Notes: generated by a model from the letters alone, not told the origin. DNA of 64,000 nt from Prevotella bivia DSM 20514 (GCF_000262545.1 NZ_JH660660.1:1768482-1832481), one strand, 5' to 3'. Positions 24,448 to 33,194 are shown, counted from the first letter of the stretch. Program-made: numbers and translations.

Positions 24448-24555
24448 ATGGGACAGAATAAGAAAGAATTGCTTTTAGGGCAAATTGATAAAATCAATGA
24501 GGTTATTTCTACCCTCTCGGAAAACTTCTCGCAAGAAGACATTACTAATCATTAA
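24448..24555 (+). CDS. Possible 35-residue protein between dinD and the McrB-like gene
   Basis: The ATG lies one base after the DinD stop codon, and the frame (MGQNKKELLLGQIDKINEVI and so on to SQEDITNH) ends 5 nt before the McrB-like start. The sequence is amphipathic and helical-looking with no membrane segment. Its exact fit between two tightly spaced genes is the only support. It could be a small subunit, a translated spacer that keeps ribosomes moving, or chance. Confidence 0.4.
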   Translation: MGQNKKELLLGQIDKINEVISTLSENFSQEDITNH

Positions 24556-24560
24556 GAAAA

Positions 24561-26414
24561 ATGGATTCCAGACAAAGAATAAAAGAAGAATTTACATATT
24601 ACCTTTCAAACATAGCAAGGTCATCCCGAAGAACAGATAAAGGATTCAATTTACAACCTACAGCAGTCCAAAGTTTTTTGGCATTTCTGGAAGTTGACAG
24701 GCTTTTTGACTATAAACCAGAAATCTGGAAGCATATAAAAAGTATGTATGACATTACTGTTCCTAATGAAGTTGAGAATATCGCTGACACTCTTTTGAAT
24801 GATGAAGAGTTCGCAAAACACGATAATGACAAGAACCAACGCTGGCGGTCTGGCAGTATAATCCATTATGTGTGTTTTATTAAAGCTCGTTCATACTTTA
24901 TGAACGAAATTACGAATGTAAATACACCATATGATGATGGGAAGAAAGATGGATTGGAAGAAAAAGAAGTGATAGCTAAACCTTCTTCGTCTTTGCAGCA
25001 AATCTTTTATGGTGCGCCTGGCACAGGCAAGTCGTATGAAATAAACGACTTGACCAAAGCATATTCCACCATTCGCACCACGTTCCACCCAGACAGCGAC
25101 TATTCCACTTTTGTCGGTGCATATAAGCCGACTATGGAAGAAACGCCAGTGTATGGAGTACAGGGATTTGAGGTAGCAAAGGAGAAGCGCATTACCTATG
25201 CCTTTGTCAAACAAGCGTTCTTGAAAGCCTACCTCGGTGCATGGCAGAAGTATGCCAATGGCAACGAGACGGCAGAACCGCAGTTCTTGGTGATTGAGGA
25301 AATCAACCGAGGCAACTGCGCCCAGATATTCGGTGATTTGTTTCAGTTGCTCGACAGAAGCGACAATGGATTCTCCACCTACCCGATAGAAGCCGACTCC
25401 GACTTGCAGAACGAGATAAAGAAAGCGTTTGCCGAGGGCGGAGAGTATGCCATCGAAAACGGACTGGACGTGGACGATGCCGTGGACGGCTACACAAGCA
25501 ACTATGGCGAGACGTTGTCCGACGACATTAAGAACGGACGAGTGCTGCTATTGCCCAATAATCTATATATATGGGCAACCATGAACACAAGCGACCAAAG
25601 CCTGTTCCCCATAGACTCCGCCTTCAAGCGCCGTTGGGACTGGCGATACGTGAAGATAGCCGATGCTGGCAAGGGTTGGAAGATAAGATGTGGCAACGAA
25701 TACTGCGACTGGTGGAAGTTTGTTGAGGAAATCAATAAGCGCATAGCCAAGGAGACAAGCAGCGACGACAAGAAACTCGGTTATTTCTTCTGCAAACCAC
25801 CAAAGGATAGCAGCGAGATATCGGAAGAGAAGTTTGTCGGCAAAGTATTGTTCTATCTGTGGAACGACGTGTTCAAAGACGGCGACATCTCACTCTTCAA
25901 GGTCAGTGACGAGCCAGAAGCAGAAATATGCTTCGATGCGTTCTATGGCAGCGATAACAAGGTGAATATCGAGGCGATAAGAACGTTCCTTGTCGGCATT
26001 GTAGGCGAAGAAAATATCAAAACTAATGATGATACTTTCATAACAGTAGATGAGAATGGCAACGCAATAGATTACACGAAATATTCGTTTGACGGTAAAT
26101 CACGACTATCAAAGAAAGACCTTGGGTATAGTATCGTGATGAAATATATCAGCGAACATTCAGATAAGACATTTGCAGAACTGCAAAGCGAGTTGGCATT
26201 TGATGATACTGTTGACAACAAGTATAGATATAAAGGAGTATTGGCACGCACTGAAGAAATAACAGGCAGTTACACCTCATGTTTCGGTGCAGAACAAACA
26301 TCATCAGATGGAGTCAAGTACAAAGTTTTGACATGGTGGAACGAGTACAACATAGATTTCATTATCAAATTTGCAAAAGTCCAAGGTTGGGCAGTGAATA
26401 CAGTAACAGAATAA
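24561..26414 (+). CDS. McrB-like AAA+ GTPase-type restriction subunit
   Basis: The 617-residue protein has a 140-residue N-terminal region of unknown fold and then a McrB-type motor: Walker A GAPGTGKS at 151-158, Walker B-like VIEEINRGNCAQIFGDLFQLLDR at 244-266, the MNTSDQS signature at 341-347 and IDSAFKRRW at 351-359. In McrBC and LlaJI systems this subunit hydrolyses GTP and moves along DNA with the nuclease partner. A C-terminal unit at about 505-617 (RLSKKDLGYSIVMKYISEHS, then FAELQSELAF) looks like a small winged-helix-type module seen on some restriction proteins. The N-terminal domain would normally set DNA recognition. It lies 4 nt upstream of its likely partner. Base composition is richer in G and C than nearby genes. 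Confidence 0.85.
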   Translation: MDSRQRIKEEFTYYLSNIARSSRRTDKGFNLQPTAVQSFLAFLEVDRLFDYKPEIWKHIKSMYDITVPNEVENIADTLLNDEEFAKHDNDKNQRWRSGSIIHYVCFIKARSYFMNEITNVNTPYDDGKKDGLEEKEVIAKPSSSLQQIFYGAPGTGKSYEINDLTKAYSTIRTTFHPDSDYSTFVGAYKPTMEETPVYGVQGFEVAKEKRITYAFVKQAFLKAYLGAWQKYANGNETAEPQFLVIEEINRGNCAQIFGDLFQLLDRSDNGFSTYPIEADSDLQNEIKKAFAEGGEYAIENGLDVDDAVDGYTSNYGETLSDDIKNGRVLLLPNNLYIWATMNTSDQSLFPIDSAFKRRWDWRYVKIADAGKGWKIRCGNEYCDWWKFVEEINKRIAKETSSDDKKLGYFFCKPPKDSSEISEEKFVGKVLFYLWNDVFKDGDISLFKVSDEPEAEICFDAFYGSDNKVNIEAIRTFLVGIVGEENIKTNDDTFITVDENGNAIDYTKYSFDGKSRLSKKDLGYSIVMKYISEHSDKTFAELQSELAFDDTVDNKYRYKGVLARTEEITGSYTSCFGAEQTSSDGVKYKVLTWWNEYNIDFIIKFAKVQGWAVNTVTE

Positions 26415-26418
26415 GCGT

Positions 26419-28824
26419 ATGCGCATACTAATCGAGGAATACCAATATGAATATGAGGATGTCTACGATGTTCTCAAAGGACTTGGTGTGCTTCAAGACG
26501 TAGAGGGAAAAGTCAGTTTGAGTTATGTAGGCTACTACTTCAACGACGACCCCGACGTGAACGACTGCGTGTTTATTCTGCCCAAGGTATTGCTGGAAGG
26601 CGAGTTTGGCAAAGAAAAGGTGTTCGGGCATATCGAGCCTAAGGACCTAATCAATGCAGAGAAGTGTAAGGACTTGACAACAGAGGAACACACGTTTATC
26701 TACAATCTCAGCGTGTGGATATACCGAGCCATCACCGTGTTCCGAGACCATGAGTTTGACCGAGTGGAAGACGGCAAGCGGCAGTCGAGCATAGTACTCT
26801 ACAAGCAAGCCCCGATGATGGGACACACAAGGAAGCGCAAGGCAAACACGTTTCTCGATGTACTGCTCACTCTGCAAGAGTGGAACAAGCGGAACGAGAG
26901 TTTTGTGATGTTCATCGTGAAGAATCTCCATTCCGGCTACAACAAGATAAACTGGACACGCACCATCAGCCGAAGCCAAGCCGTGATACAGGAAAGCATC
27001 GGTGGAACACGTCGGCAAGACGTGAGCTATCTGAACCCGATAAATAAGAAACGTCAGATAAACTTTGACGAGGAGCTGCTTGTCATCTATTATAGCGTCT
27101 TGCAGCATATGCACGACGAATACGGTTTTCCAGTGAGAATCAACGTGAACTTCCCCTTGATACAAGGCATCAAGTTTGCAAGATACATCAAAGGTTACGG
27201 CAAGCGACGACTAAAGCAAATCAAGTACAAATACTTCTCCGACAAGGCGTTGGAGCTATGGGAACTCTGCTATGCCTTCTTCGACCGACCCGACAATATC
27301 ATGCTCAACGTCGACCAAAGGGAATACCTATTGGTGAAGAGTTTCCACATAGTGTTTGAATCTATCATCGATGAACTGATAGCCGGTGACCAGAAGTTGC
27401 CCAAGGAACTGAAAGATCAGCCCGATGGCAAGCGAGTGGACCACATCTACCAATACCAGGAGCTGACCAACAACGAGACAGACGACAACATCTACTATAT
27501 CGGAGACTCCAAGTATTACAAGCGTGGCAATTCACTTGGCAAGGAATCCGTGTACAAACAGTTTACCTACGCACGGAACGTGATACAATGGAACATTGAC
27601 CTCTTCAATGACGGCAAGGTGGAAGCCATAAGCGGACATGTGAAGCTGCGCGACGACGTGACCGAAGGCTATAACATCATCCCCAACTTCTTCATCTCCG
27701 CCAACCAGAACGTGCTCCAGCCCGAAGACGACATAAAACTCATTGATAGCGACAAGGAAGCAGGGCAGCGCAGACAACAATACTATCTCAGTAGGCAGTT
27801 TGAGAACAGACTCTTCGACAGAGATACGTTCTTGCTTGCACACTACGACGTGAATTTCCTCTTCGTGATAGCATTGTATGGTAGGAATCACCAGTCAAGC
27901 AAGGTAGCTTGGCGCAATAAAGTGCGCAAAATGTTCCGCAAAGAGATACAGCAGATGCTAAAGGAGAACTTCGAGTTCTATGCCATGACCGCCAAGAGCG
28001 ACGTGAATCCCAACGTGTACATCAAGGAAAACTTCCAATCGTTGCTTGGCAAAGTATATCACCCATTCGACAACCGTGAAAGCAGCGACCAGCAGTATTT
28101 CTCGCTTGCACTGCGTAAGCCAGAGAAAGAAAGGGAATACTACGAAAAGGTAATGAAGAACGCAGCCCTTAGTGAGAAGATGATGAAAGAAATCGCTAAC
28201 GAGAACGAAGCCGTGATGTTCGAGTTGAAGCAAGCGTTCTATGTAGCCAAGTGTCCGCTTGGCGTAGATCCGAGGACGCTGCCAGAGGACAAGATGCCAA
28301 TCGTAGAGCCACGTCCGCACGATGTCATACCAAAGCAGTTTCTCACGATGCACTACTTGGAGAACTATCCCAAGACAACGTTTCTCGTTGGCATCGTGAA
28401 CGGCTACGAGCATCTGAACTGGATATTCAGCCGAAAAGGAGGCAAGCGAGATGATGCCTATAACGTGCGCCTGGGTAAGGACGTGCATGGCGGTGTGGTA
28501 AAGAGTCGCGAATATGTGAAGCACGCAAAGTTTGTCATCCTATATATGGATGGCGAGAATAAGGTGTATAAGGCGTTTCGTGTGAAGAACACTGGTGAGC
28601 TGACTCGTGAACAGATGAAGATCCAAGGGTATCTCAACCCTTGCCATGAGCGGTATTTCTGCTATTTCTTCGATGAAGAGATAACTCTCGGAGAGTTTGA
28701 CATTCACGGAATTATCGAAGCTGACAAGAAGAAATACGAGGCGGATGCAAAGCAGAAAGAAGAGTATGCAGAGGGGCAGCCGATGTTTATGAGTGGTGAG
28801 GAATTGATAAAGTTTAGGAAGTAA
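26419..28824 (+). CDS. McrC/LlaJI-type nuclease subunit with a long C-terminal extension
   Basis: The 801-residue partner starts 4 nt after the McrB-like gene. A PD-(D/E)xK-type nuclease site is visible as E315 in VFESIIDEL, D341 in RVDHIYQYQ and D363-x-K365 in YYIGDSKYYK. Together with an N-terminal half resembling LlaJI-type proteins, this fits the nuclease of a McrBC-like complex. After about residue 460 the sequence goes beyond what McrC needs. It includes a segment FLVGIVNGYEHLNWIFSRKGGKRDDAYNV style (about 655-685) whose function I do not recognise. No methyltransferase gene is present, so the system may attack modified foreign DNA rather than protect its own. The gene is intact and GC-richer than neighbours. 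Confidence 0.72.
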   Translation: MRILIEEYQYEYEDVYDVLKGLGVLQDVEGKVSLSYVGYYFNDDPDVNDCVFILPKVLLEGEFGKEKVFGHIEPKDLINAEKCKDLTTEEHTFIYNLSVWIYRAITVFRDHEFDRVEDGKRQSSIVLYKQAPMMGHTRKRKANTFLDVLLTLQEWNKRNESFVMFIVKNLHSGYNKINWTRTISRSQAVIQESIGGTRRQDVSYLNPINKKRQINFDEELLVIYYSVLQHMHDEYGFPVRINVNFPLIQGIKFARYIKGYGKRRLKQIKYKYFSDKALELWELCYAFFDRPDNIMLNVDQREYLLVKSFHIVFESIIDELIAGDQKLPKELKDQPDGKRVDHIYQYQELTNNETDDNIYYIGDSKYYKRGNSLGKESVYKQFTYARNVIQWNIDLFNDGKVEAISGHVKLRDDVTEGYNIIPNFFISANQNVLQPEDDIKLIDSDKEAGQRRQQYYLSRQFENRLFDRDTFLLAHYDVNFLFVIALYGRNHQSSKVAWRNKVRKMFRKEIQQMLKENFEFYAMTAKSDVNPNVYIKENFQSLLGKVYHPFDNRESSDQQYFSLALRKPEKEREYYEKVMKNAALSEKMMKEIANENEAVMFELKQAFYVAKCPLGVDPRTLPEDKMPIVEPRPHDVIPKQFLTMHYLENYPKTTFLVGIVNGYEHLNWIFSRKGGKRDDAYNVRLGKDVHGGVVKSREYVKHAKFVILYMDGENKVYKAFRVKNTGELTREQMKIQGYLNPCHERYFCYFFDEEITLGEFDIHGIIEADKKKYEADAKQKEEYAEGQPMFMSGEELIKFRK

Positions 28825-28838
28825 TAACGAAATGAATT

Positions 28839-29121
28839 ATGACAGAAATTCAAAACACAAACAACATCCCCGAACTTCATTCTCCTTTTGAACAACTTCG
28901 AGAGGTGGATGCCGATGACAAAGAATGGTGGAACTCACGCAAGTTGGCGAAAGTGATGGGCTATGGCAAATACTGGAACTTTGAACGTGTCATCGCTAAG
29001 GCGCAGGCATAGACTTCACAGAAGGGCTATCATATTGGAGAACACTTTGTGGAGATTACAGAGATGGCAGAACTGGGGAGTGCTGCTGTGAGAGAGGTTA
29101 CAAGCATACGACTTTCTCGTG
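28839..29121 (+). pseudogene. Truncated second DinD-family gene with an internal stop
   Basis: From the ATG at 28839 the frame reads EWWNSRKLAKVMGYGKYWNF and VIAKAQA, then a TAG at 29010-29012. Without the stop the frame continues GYHIGEHFVEITEMAELGSAAVREV and RLSR, clearly the N-terminal DinD/BRO domain. Homology ends near 29121, where antisense IS5-type transposase sequence begins. It starts 14 nt after the nuclease gene, so it was once the next gene of the cassette. Confidence 0.8.
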
Positions 29122-29547
29122 CCTTCTTCCTCACGCTTGCGTTTCTCTACAAGAAGGCGCTTCTGCTTGTCGAGAAGTTTGACTGTCATCTTGTTTAGTT
29201 CTTCCTCAGAGATTCGCTTGCGTATCGTGACGAACAGGCTTGGGTCGAATATAGGCTTGTCGGTGAATTCATGCAATCCACAAAAGTACTGCATGTAGGG
29301 ACTCTCTCTGATAATCTCGATGGTCTCGGCATCACTTAGGTTTTAGTTTGTGCTTGATAATCATTGCGCCGAGAATCATACGTGCTGGCTTGTTCCCTGC
29401 ACCTTTCTTCTGATTGTCCAACCTTGAGTTGTATTCCTTCTCAAGTTCTGTCCATAGAAGAAGGTCACCGAGAGCCACCCATCGGTTTGTCTTGTCCAAC
29501 TCATCAAGGGACGAGCGGAGCAAACCGAGGTCAAGTTGCTTGTATTT
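29122..29547 (-). pseudogene. IS5-type (IS1182-like) transposase remnant with a frameshift
   Basis: Two minus-strand frames together give the N-terminal part of one transposase. The first (29332-29547) reads KYKQLDLGLLRSSLDELDK, then NRWVALGDLLLWTELEKEYN and GNKPARMILGAMIIKHKL. The second reads SDAETIEIIRESPYMQYFCG, then FTDKPIFDPSLFVTIRKRIS. They join if one A is removed at about 29335-29338 (AAAAC for AAAC). The 5' end is cut exactly at the left end of IS copy 2 and the 3' end is lost at the DinD pseudogene. It is thus an older mobile element broken by a newer one. Confidence 0.8.
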
Positions 29548-30575
29548 AACGTGAGTTCGATGAATTATAAGTGTCTATAAATTTGGTGATTAGCGAAATT
29601 TGTTGTAACTTTAAGGTATTGATTTACAAACAATTACAAACAAAAATCGCTATGATCACCGAGGACAAAGTTACTGAAATATTTTGTATGGCAGATGATT
29701 TCTGCAAGTTTTTTGATGCAATGGTGGCAAAATATACGCTAAAGCCTACTGGAAAAAGAAAGTATCATCGAGATTCCACGATGTCAAAGGCAGAAGTCAT
29801 ACTAATAATGATTCTTTTTCACGACTCTGGTTATCGCTGCTTTAAACATTTCTATCTTGAAAAAGTATGTAAGCATCTTCGCCATCTATTTCCAAAAGTT
29901 GTTTCTTATAACCGTATAGTAGAATTGGAAAGGGAGGTAGCCGTCCCCTTAACCTTGTTTATCAAGAAGGTTCTGCTGGGCAAATGCACGGGCATAAGTT
30001 TTGTTGACAGCACACCACTGCGTGTCTGCAAGAACCAAAGAATACATATTCACAAGGTTTTCAAAGGTATAGCCCAAAAAGGAAAATGCTCTATGGGTTG
30101 GTTCTTCGGTTTCAAATTGCATTTGATTTGCAATGAGAAAGGAGAGCTTCTCAATTTTATGATAACACCGGGAGATATTGATGACCGTAAGCCTTTGGAA
30201 TACAAAGCTTTTGTAGATTTCATATATGGCAAGCTGGTCGGCGACAAGGGGTACATCAGCAAAAATCTCTTCCAAAGGTTGTTTGTGGATGGAATACAAC
30301 TTATTACCAAGCTGAAAAGCAACATGAAAGGAGCTTTGATGAGTGTTGCTGACAGACTCTTACTCAGAAAAAGAGCCATTATAGAAACTGTGAATGATGA
30401 GCTTAAGAATATTGCGCAGGCGGAGCACTCCAGACATAGATGCTTTGACAATTTCATTGTCAATTTATTGGGTGCTATTGCTGCCTATTGTCTGTTCCCA
30501 AAGAAGCCGTGTATCAATGTACAAAGGACTATTGACACACAGCTTGCTCTGTTCTAAATTCGTCGAACTCACGTT
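29548..30575 (+). mobile_element. IS982-family insertion sequence, copy 2 (1028 bp)
   Basis: It has the same 19-bp terminal inverted repeats and length as copy 1, flanked by a different 4-bp duplication ATTT (29544-29547 and 30576-30579). It inserted into the IS5-type remnant. Because each copy has its own duplication and the outermost flanks differ, the two seem to have arrived separately. Confidence 0.93.
29652..30557 (+). CDS. IS982-family transposase (copy 2)
   Basis: The ATG at 29652 (MITEDKVTEIFCM) corresponds to the start of copy 1 and gives 301 residues; an upstream in-frame start at 29571 only adds element-end sequence. Catalytic blocks are unchanged: SFVDSTPLRVCKN, LVGDKGYIS and IIETVNDELKN. 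The gene is intact. Nucleotide differences from copy 1 are concentrated in one 98-bp block (29879-29976), most of them silent or conservative. Confidence 0.93.
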   Translation: MITEDKVTEIFCMADDFCKFFDAMVAKYTLKPTGKRKYHRDSTMSKAEVILIMILFHDSGYRCFKHFYLEKVCKHLRHLFPKVVSYNRIVELEREVAVPLTLFIKKVLLGKCTGISFVDSTPLRVCKNQRIHIHKVFKGIAQKGKCSMGWFFGFKLHLICNEKGELLNFMITPGDIDDRKPLEYKAFVDFIYGKLVGDKGYISKNLFQRLFVDGIQLITKLKSNMKGALMSVADRLLLRKRAIIETVNDELKNIAQAEHSRHRCFDNFIVNLLGAIAAYCLFPKKPCINVQRTIDTQLALF

Positions 30576-30774
30576 ATTTAGGAGCGTAAAACTTCATCTT
30601 GCTATGGATTTAACTATATAAAGATACGATTTTCTAGTTAAACAAACGAAGAAATAAAGTTATATAAAATTAAATATCAGAGAGTTATAAATTATTCAGT
30701 AAACACTAACTATATAAAAAATGTTATCCTACTTATCATTATTTTTAGGTATTGCCGCTTCCAAACTATTTATA

Positions 30775-30782
30775 TATCTTTG
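30775..30782 (+). promoter_or_regulatory. -7 box TATCTTTG of the TonB-dependent receptor gene
   Basis: The box puts the transcription start near 30789, about 68 nt before the ATG at 30858. No Fur-box-like palindrome is convincing. The 195 nt between the IS target duplication and this box are AT-rich and show no gene. Confidence 0.65.
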
Positions 30783-30794
30783 CAAAAGATTTTC

Positions 30795-30830
30795 AGCGTT
30801 CGTTAAATATTTTAATGACGAACGCTTTTT
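30795..30830 (+). promoter_or_regulatory. Terminator-like hairpin at the 5' end of the TonB receptor mRNA
   Basis: AGCGTTCGT (30795-30803) pairs with ACGAACGCT (30818-30826) and five T follow. Lying between promoter and start codon, it could be an attenuator or a 5' stabilising hairpin. If it simply ended an upstream transcript it would be inside this gene's own leader, which is unusual. Confidence 0.6.
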
Positions 30831-30857
30831 GGTATTAAATATTAAGTATAATTTAAC

Positions 30858-32993
30858 ATGACAAAAAAGAATTATTTACTTCTTGGTATGGCTGCATTAG
30901 CATACACTAACAGCTACGCTAATGATATTACCAAGGTCGACTCTACACTTCTTTTAAAAGAAATAGTAATCAGTACAACACGCATTCCTGAAATAAAGTC
31001 TAATGCTGCTACAACTGTTACTATTATAGATCAAAAACAAATAGCACAAATGAGCAAAGCAGAAACTGATATATCTCATTTATTAGGTTTGCTTACTCCG
31101 GGTATGGCTTTAGCAAGCAACACTACAAGCTCACGAACTCAGTCTCTTAGAGGTAGAAGTGCTCTTGTTTTAATAGATGGAATACCACAATCTACCCCTT
31201 TAAGATCTACTGATAGAGACATTCGCTCTTTAGATGTTTCTGCCATTGACCATATAGAAATAATAAAGGGTGCTACCTCTTTATACGGTAATGGTGCTAT
31301 AGGTGGTGTAATAAACATCATTACAAAAAAGAACACAACTAAGAAAACATTTGCAGGTCAGTCGTCTTTATCTGGTTCTACATATAATTTCTACCATGGT
31401 AGCGATGGTATGGGCTATCGTTTTAACCAGCAGTTTTATGGTTCTATCAATAAGCTTAGCTATTTAGTTAGTGGAACTCTTTCTAAAACAGGTAGCAGCA
31501 TAGATGGAGATGGAGAATATATCTCGCCACGTTATGGGCTTGGAGATACTTATACATCAAATGCTCTTGTGAAATTAGGTTATGCCTTTTCACCTAAGAA
31601 CAGTATAGAGTTTATGTATAATTTTTATAGAAGTTTGCAACATACTTCTTTAATTCAGCAAAAAGGAGAATATCTCAAAACTCCTGCAATAGGTGTTTTG
31701 GGCGATAAAGATCCTCAAGCATCTGATGAAGGTACACGATATAACCATAATGCATATTTAAAGTTTACCTCTCGAAAACTGTTTGCAAACACCGACTTTG
31801 AGGCTTCTCTTTATGGCACAAGTCTATACACTATATTCGATTTTAGAAAGCATAACCCTAAAAAACCACGCTGGGAAGAAACAAGCGGTCAGGCTGCTAT
31901 AAAGGATCAAAAGTTTGGGTTCCGTTCTCAATTTAACACCTTACTAACCTTCTCTGACAACTCCTTTACACGTCTTGTATATGGGTTTGATTATCTTTTA
32001 GATAAGACTTCACAACCTCTTGTTGATGGGCGTTACTGGGTACCTAACCTTACAAGTAATAACGAAGCAATATTCTTGCAAACAAAAACTACTCTTTCTA
32101 AAGATCTTAACATCAAGGTAGGTGCTCGTTATGATATTATAGATGTTAATGTTCCTAACTACGACATATTACGCACAAAGAAAAGTGCTCCAGAGGTACA
32201 TGTAAAAGGCGGAAATCTCAAGTATAACAACTTATCATTTAATGCTGGTATATCTTACAATAAATATCGTGCGTTCCAACCTTTCATAGCTTATTCTCAA
32301 GGTTTCTCTATTTTCGATTTAGGTCGTACACTACGTGCTGCTAAAGAAGATGTTTTATCTAAAATCTTAACAGAACCAGTAAAGACCGATAACTATGAAA
32401 TTGGAGCTTATTCTGATATCAATCGTTGGCTACAGCTAAATGGTGCATTCTTCTACACATACTCAAAATTAGGTAGCGACCTTAAGATTAATGAAGCAGG
32501 TTTTTGGGAAGTAAACCGCACTCCTCAAAAGGTATATGGTATAGAACTCAACGCAGATGCACAGCTTCTTAATAACCTAAAAGCTGGGGCTAACTTTACA
32601 TGGTTTGAAGGTAAGATAAAAGATACTTATGGGCAATGGAGTCGTTATATGTCTAATATTTCAATACCTGCTGCTAAATTCGCAATGTATATAGATTATT
32701 CTCCTGTAAAAAATGCTTATTTACAGCTACATTATATCCACTCAGGAAACCGCGACCGCTTTAAACCCATTAATGACGGAAAATATAACGAAGGTGAAGG
32801 TAAGATCAGCAGCTTTAATCTGCTCAACTTTACAGCAGGGTACAAGCTAAACTCTTGGGATATTAATTTGGGTATCTCTAACTTACTTAACAATACTTAC
32901 TACACTACCACCTCTATGCTGATGGCAAGAGATGCTGAATATGCACATGCTGATGGACGTAAAATATCATTGACAGTAACATTTAAGTATTAA
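30858..32993 (+). CDS. TonB-dependent outer-membrane receptor
   Basis: The 711-residue protein has a signal peptide (about residues 1-21), a short TonB-box-like segment (LLLKEIVISTTR), a plug domain (TTVTIIDQKQIAQMSKAETD to GGVINIITKK, about 45-160) and a long beta-barrel ending in aromatic FKY, as required for outer-membrane insertion. The plug carries LVLIDGIPQ and IEIIKGATSLYGNGAIGGVI, both standard. The lack of an N-terminal carboxypeptidase-like extension and of a SusD partner argues for a siderophore, haem or metal chelate rather than a polysaccharide as substrate. It stands alone between IS copy 2 and the 103-bp repeat, with low G+C, and may have been acquired. The ligand is unknown. 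Confidence 0.92.
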   Translation: MTKKNYLLLGMAALAYTNSYANDITKVDSTLLLKEIVISTTRIPEIKSNAATTVTIIDQKQIAQMSKAETDISHLLGLLTPGMALASNTTSSRTQSLRGRSALVLIDGIPQSTPLRSTDRDIRSLDVSAIDHIEIIKGATSLYGNGAIGGVINIITKKNTTKKTFAGQSSLSGSTYNFYHGSDGMGYRFNQQFYGSINKLSYLVSGTLSKTGSSIDGDGEYISPRYGLGDTYTSNALVKLGYAFSPKNSIEFMYNFYRSLQHTSLIQQKGEYLKTPAIGVLGDKDPQASDEGTRYNHNAYLKFTSRKLFANTDFEASLYGTSLYTIFDFRKHNPKKPRWEETSGQAAIKDQKFGFRSQFNTLLTFSDNSFTRLVYGFDYLLDKTSQPLVDGRYWVPNLTSNNEAIFLQTKTTLSKDLNIKVGARYDIIDVNVPNYDILRTKKSAPEVHVKGGNLKYNNLSFNAGISYNKYRAFQPFIAYSQGFSIFDLGRTLRAAKEDVLSKILTEPVKTDNYEIGAYSDINRWLQLNGAFFYTYSKLGSDLKINEAGFWEVNRTPQKVYGIELNADAQLLNNLKAGANFTWFEGKIKDTYGQWSRYMSNISIPAAKFAMYIDYSPVKNAYLQLHYIHSGNRDRFKPINDGKYNEGEGKISSFNLLNFTAGYKLNSWDINLGISNLLNNTYYTTTSMLMARDAEYAHADGRKISLTVTFKY

Positions 32994-33009
32994 AAAACTT
33001 TTCATTAAA

Positions 33010-33112
33010 CAATAGTCTGTTAAAATTTTGTGGTTTGCGAATCTTTCGTCCCTAAGCTAACAGGAATTGTGGCAGAAAGAAAACATGATAGGTTTCTAAA
33101 AAAGAGATAATT
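33010..33112. repeat. 103-bp intergenic repeat, copy B
   Basis: It matches 21931-22033 at 98 of 103 positions and has the same orientation. It begins 17 nt after the stop codon of the TonB receptor and is uninterrupted. The sequence beyond it on either side does not match copy A. Confidence 0.85.
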
Positions 33113-33194
33113 AGGTAACAAAATATAACATAACAAAATCGGCTATCTCGTTGAAATTCAGTAACTTTATAGATGTAAAAAGACAATAAAGTTT

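Noticed and set aside
26419..28824. Type II or Type I restriction system with its own methyltransferase
   Set aside because: No methyltransferase motifs (DPPY, NPPY, PCQ) were seen in any frame between 23.0 and 30.6 kb.
29016..29294. 92-residue minus-strand ORF taken as one gene
   Set aside because: Its first half is the middle of an IS5-type transposase and its second half is the antisense of the DinD remnant, so it is a junction product.
22034..30575. Composite transposon made of two IS982-type copies
   Set aside because: Each copy has its own 4-bp target duplication (AATT and ATTT), and the outermost flanks do not match, so two separate insertions explain the data better.
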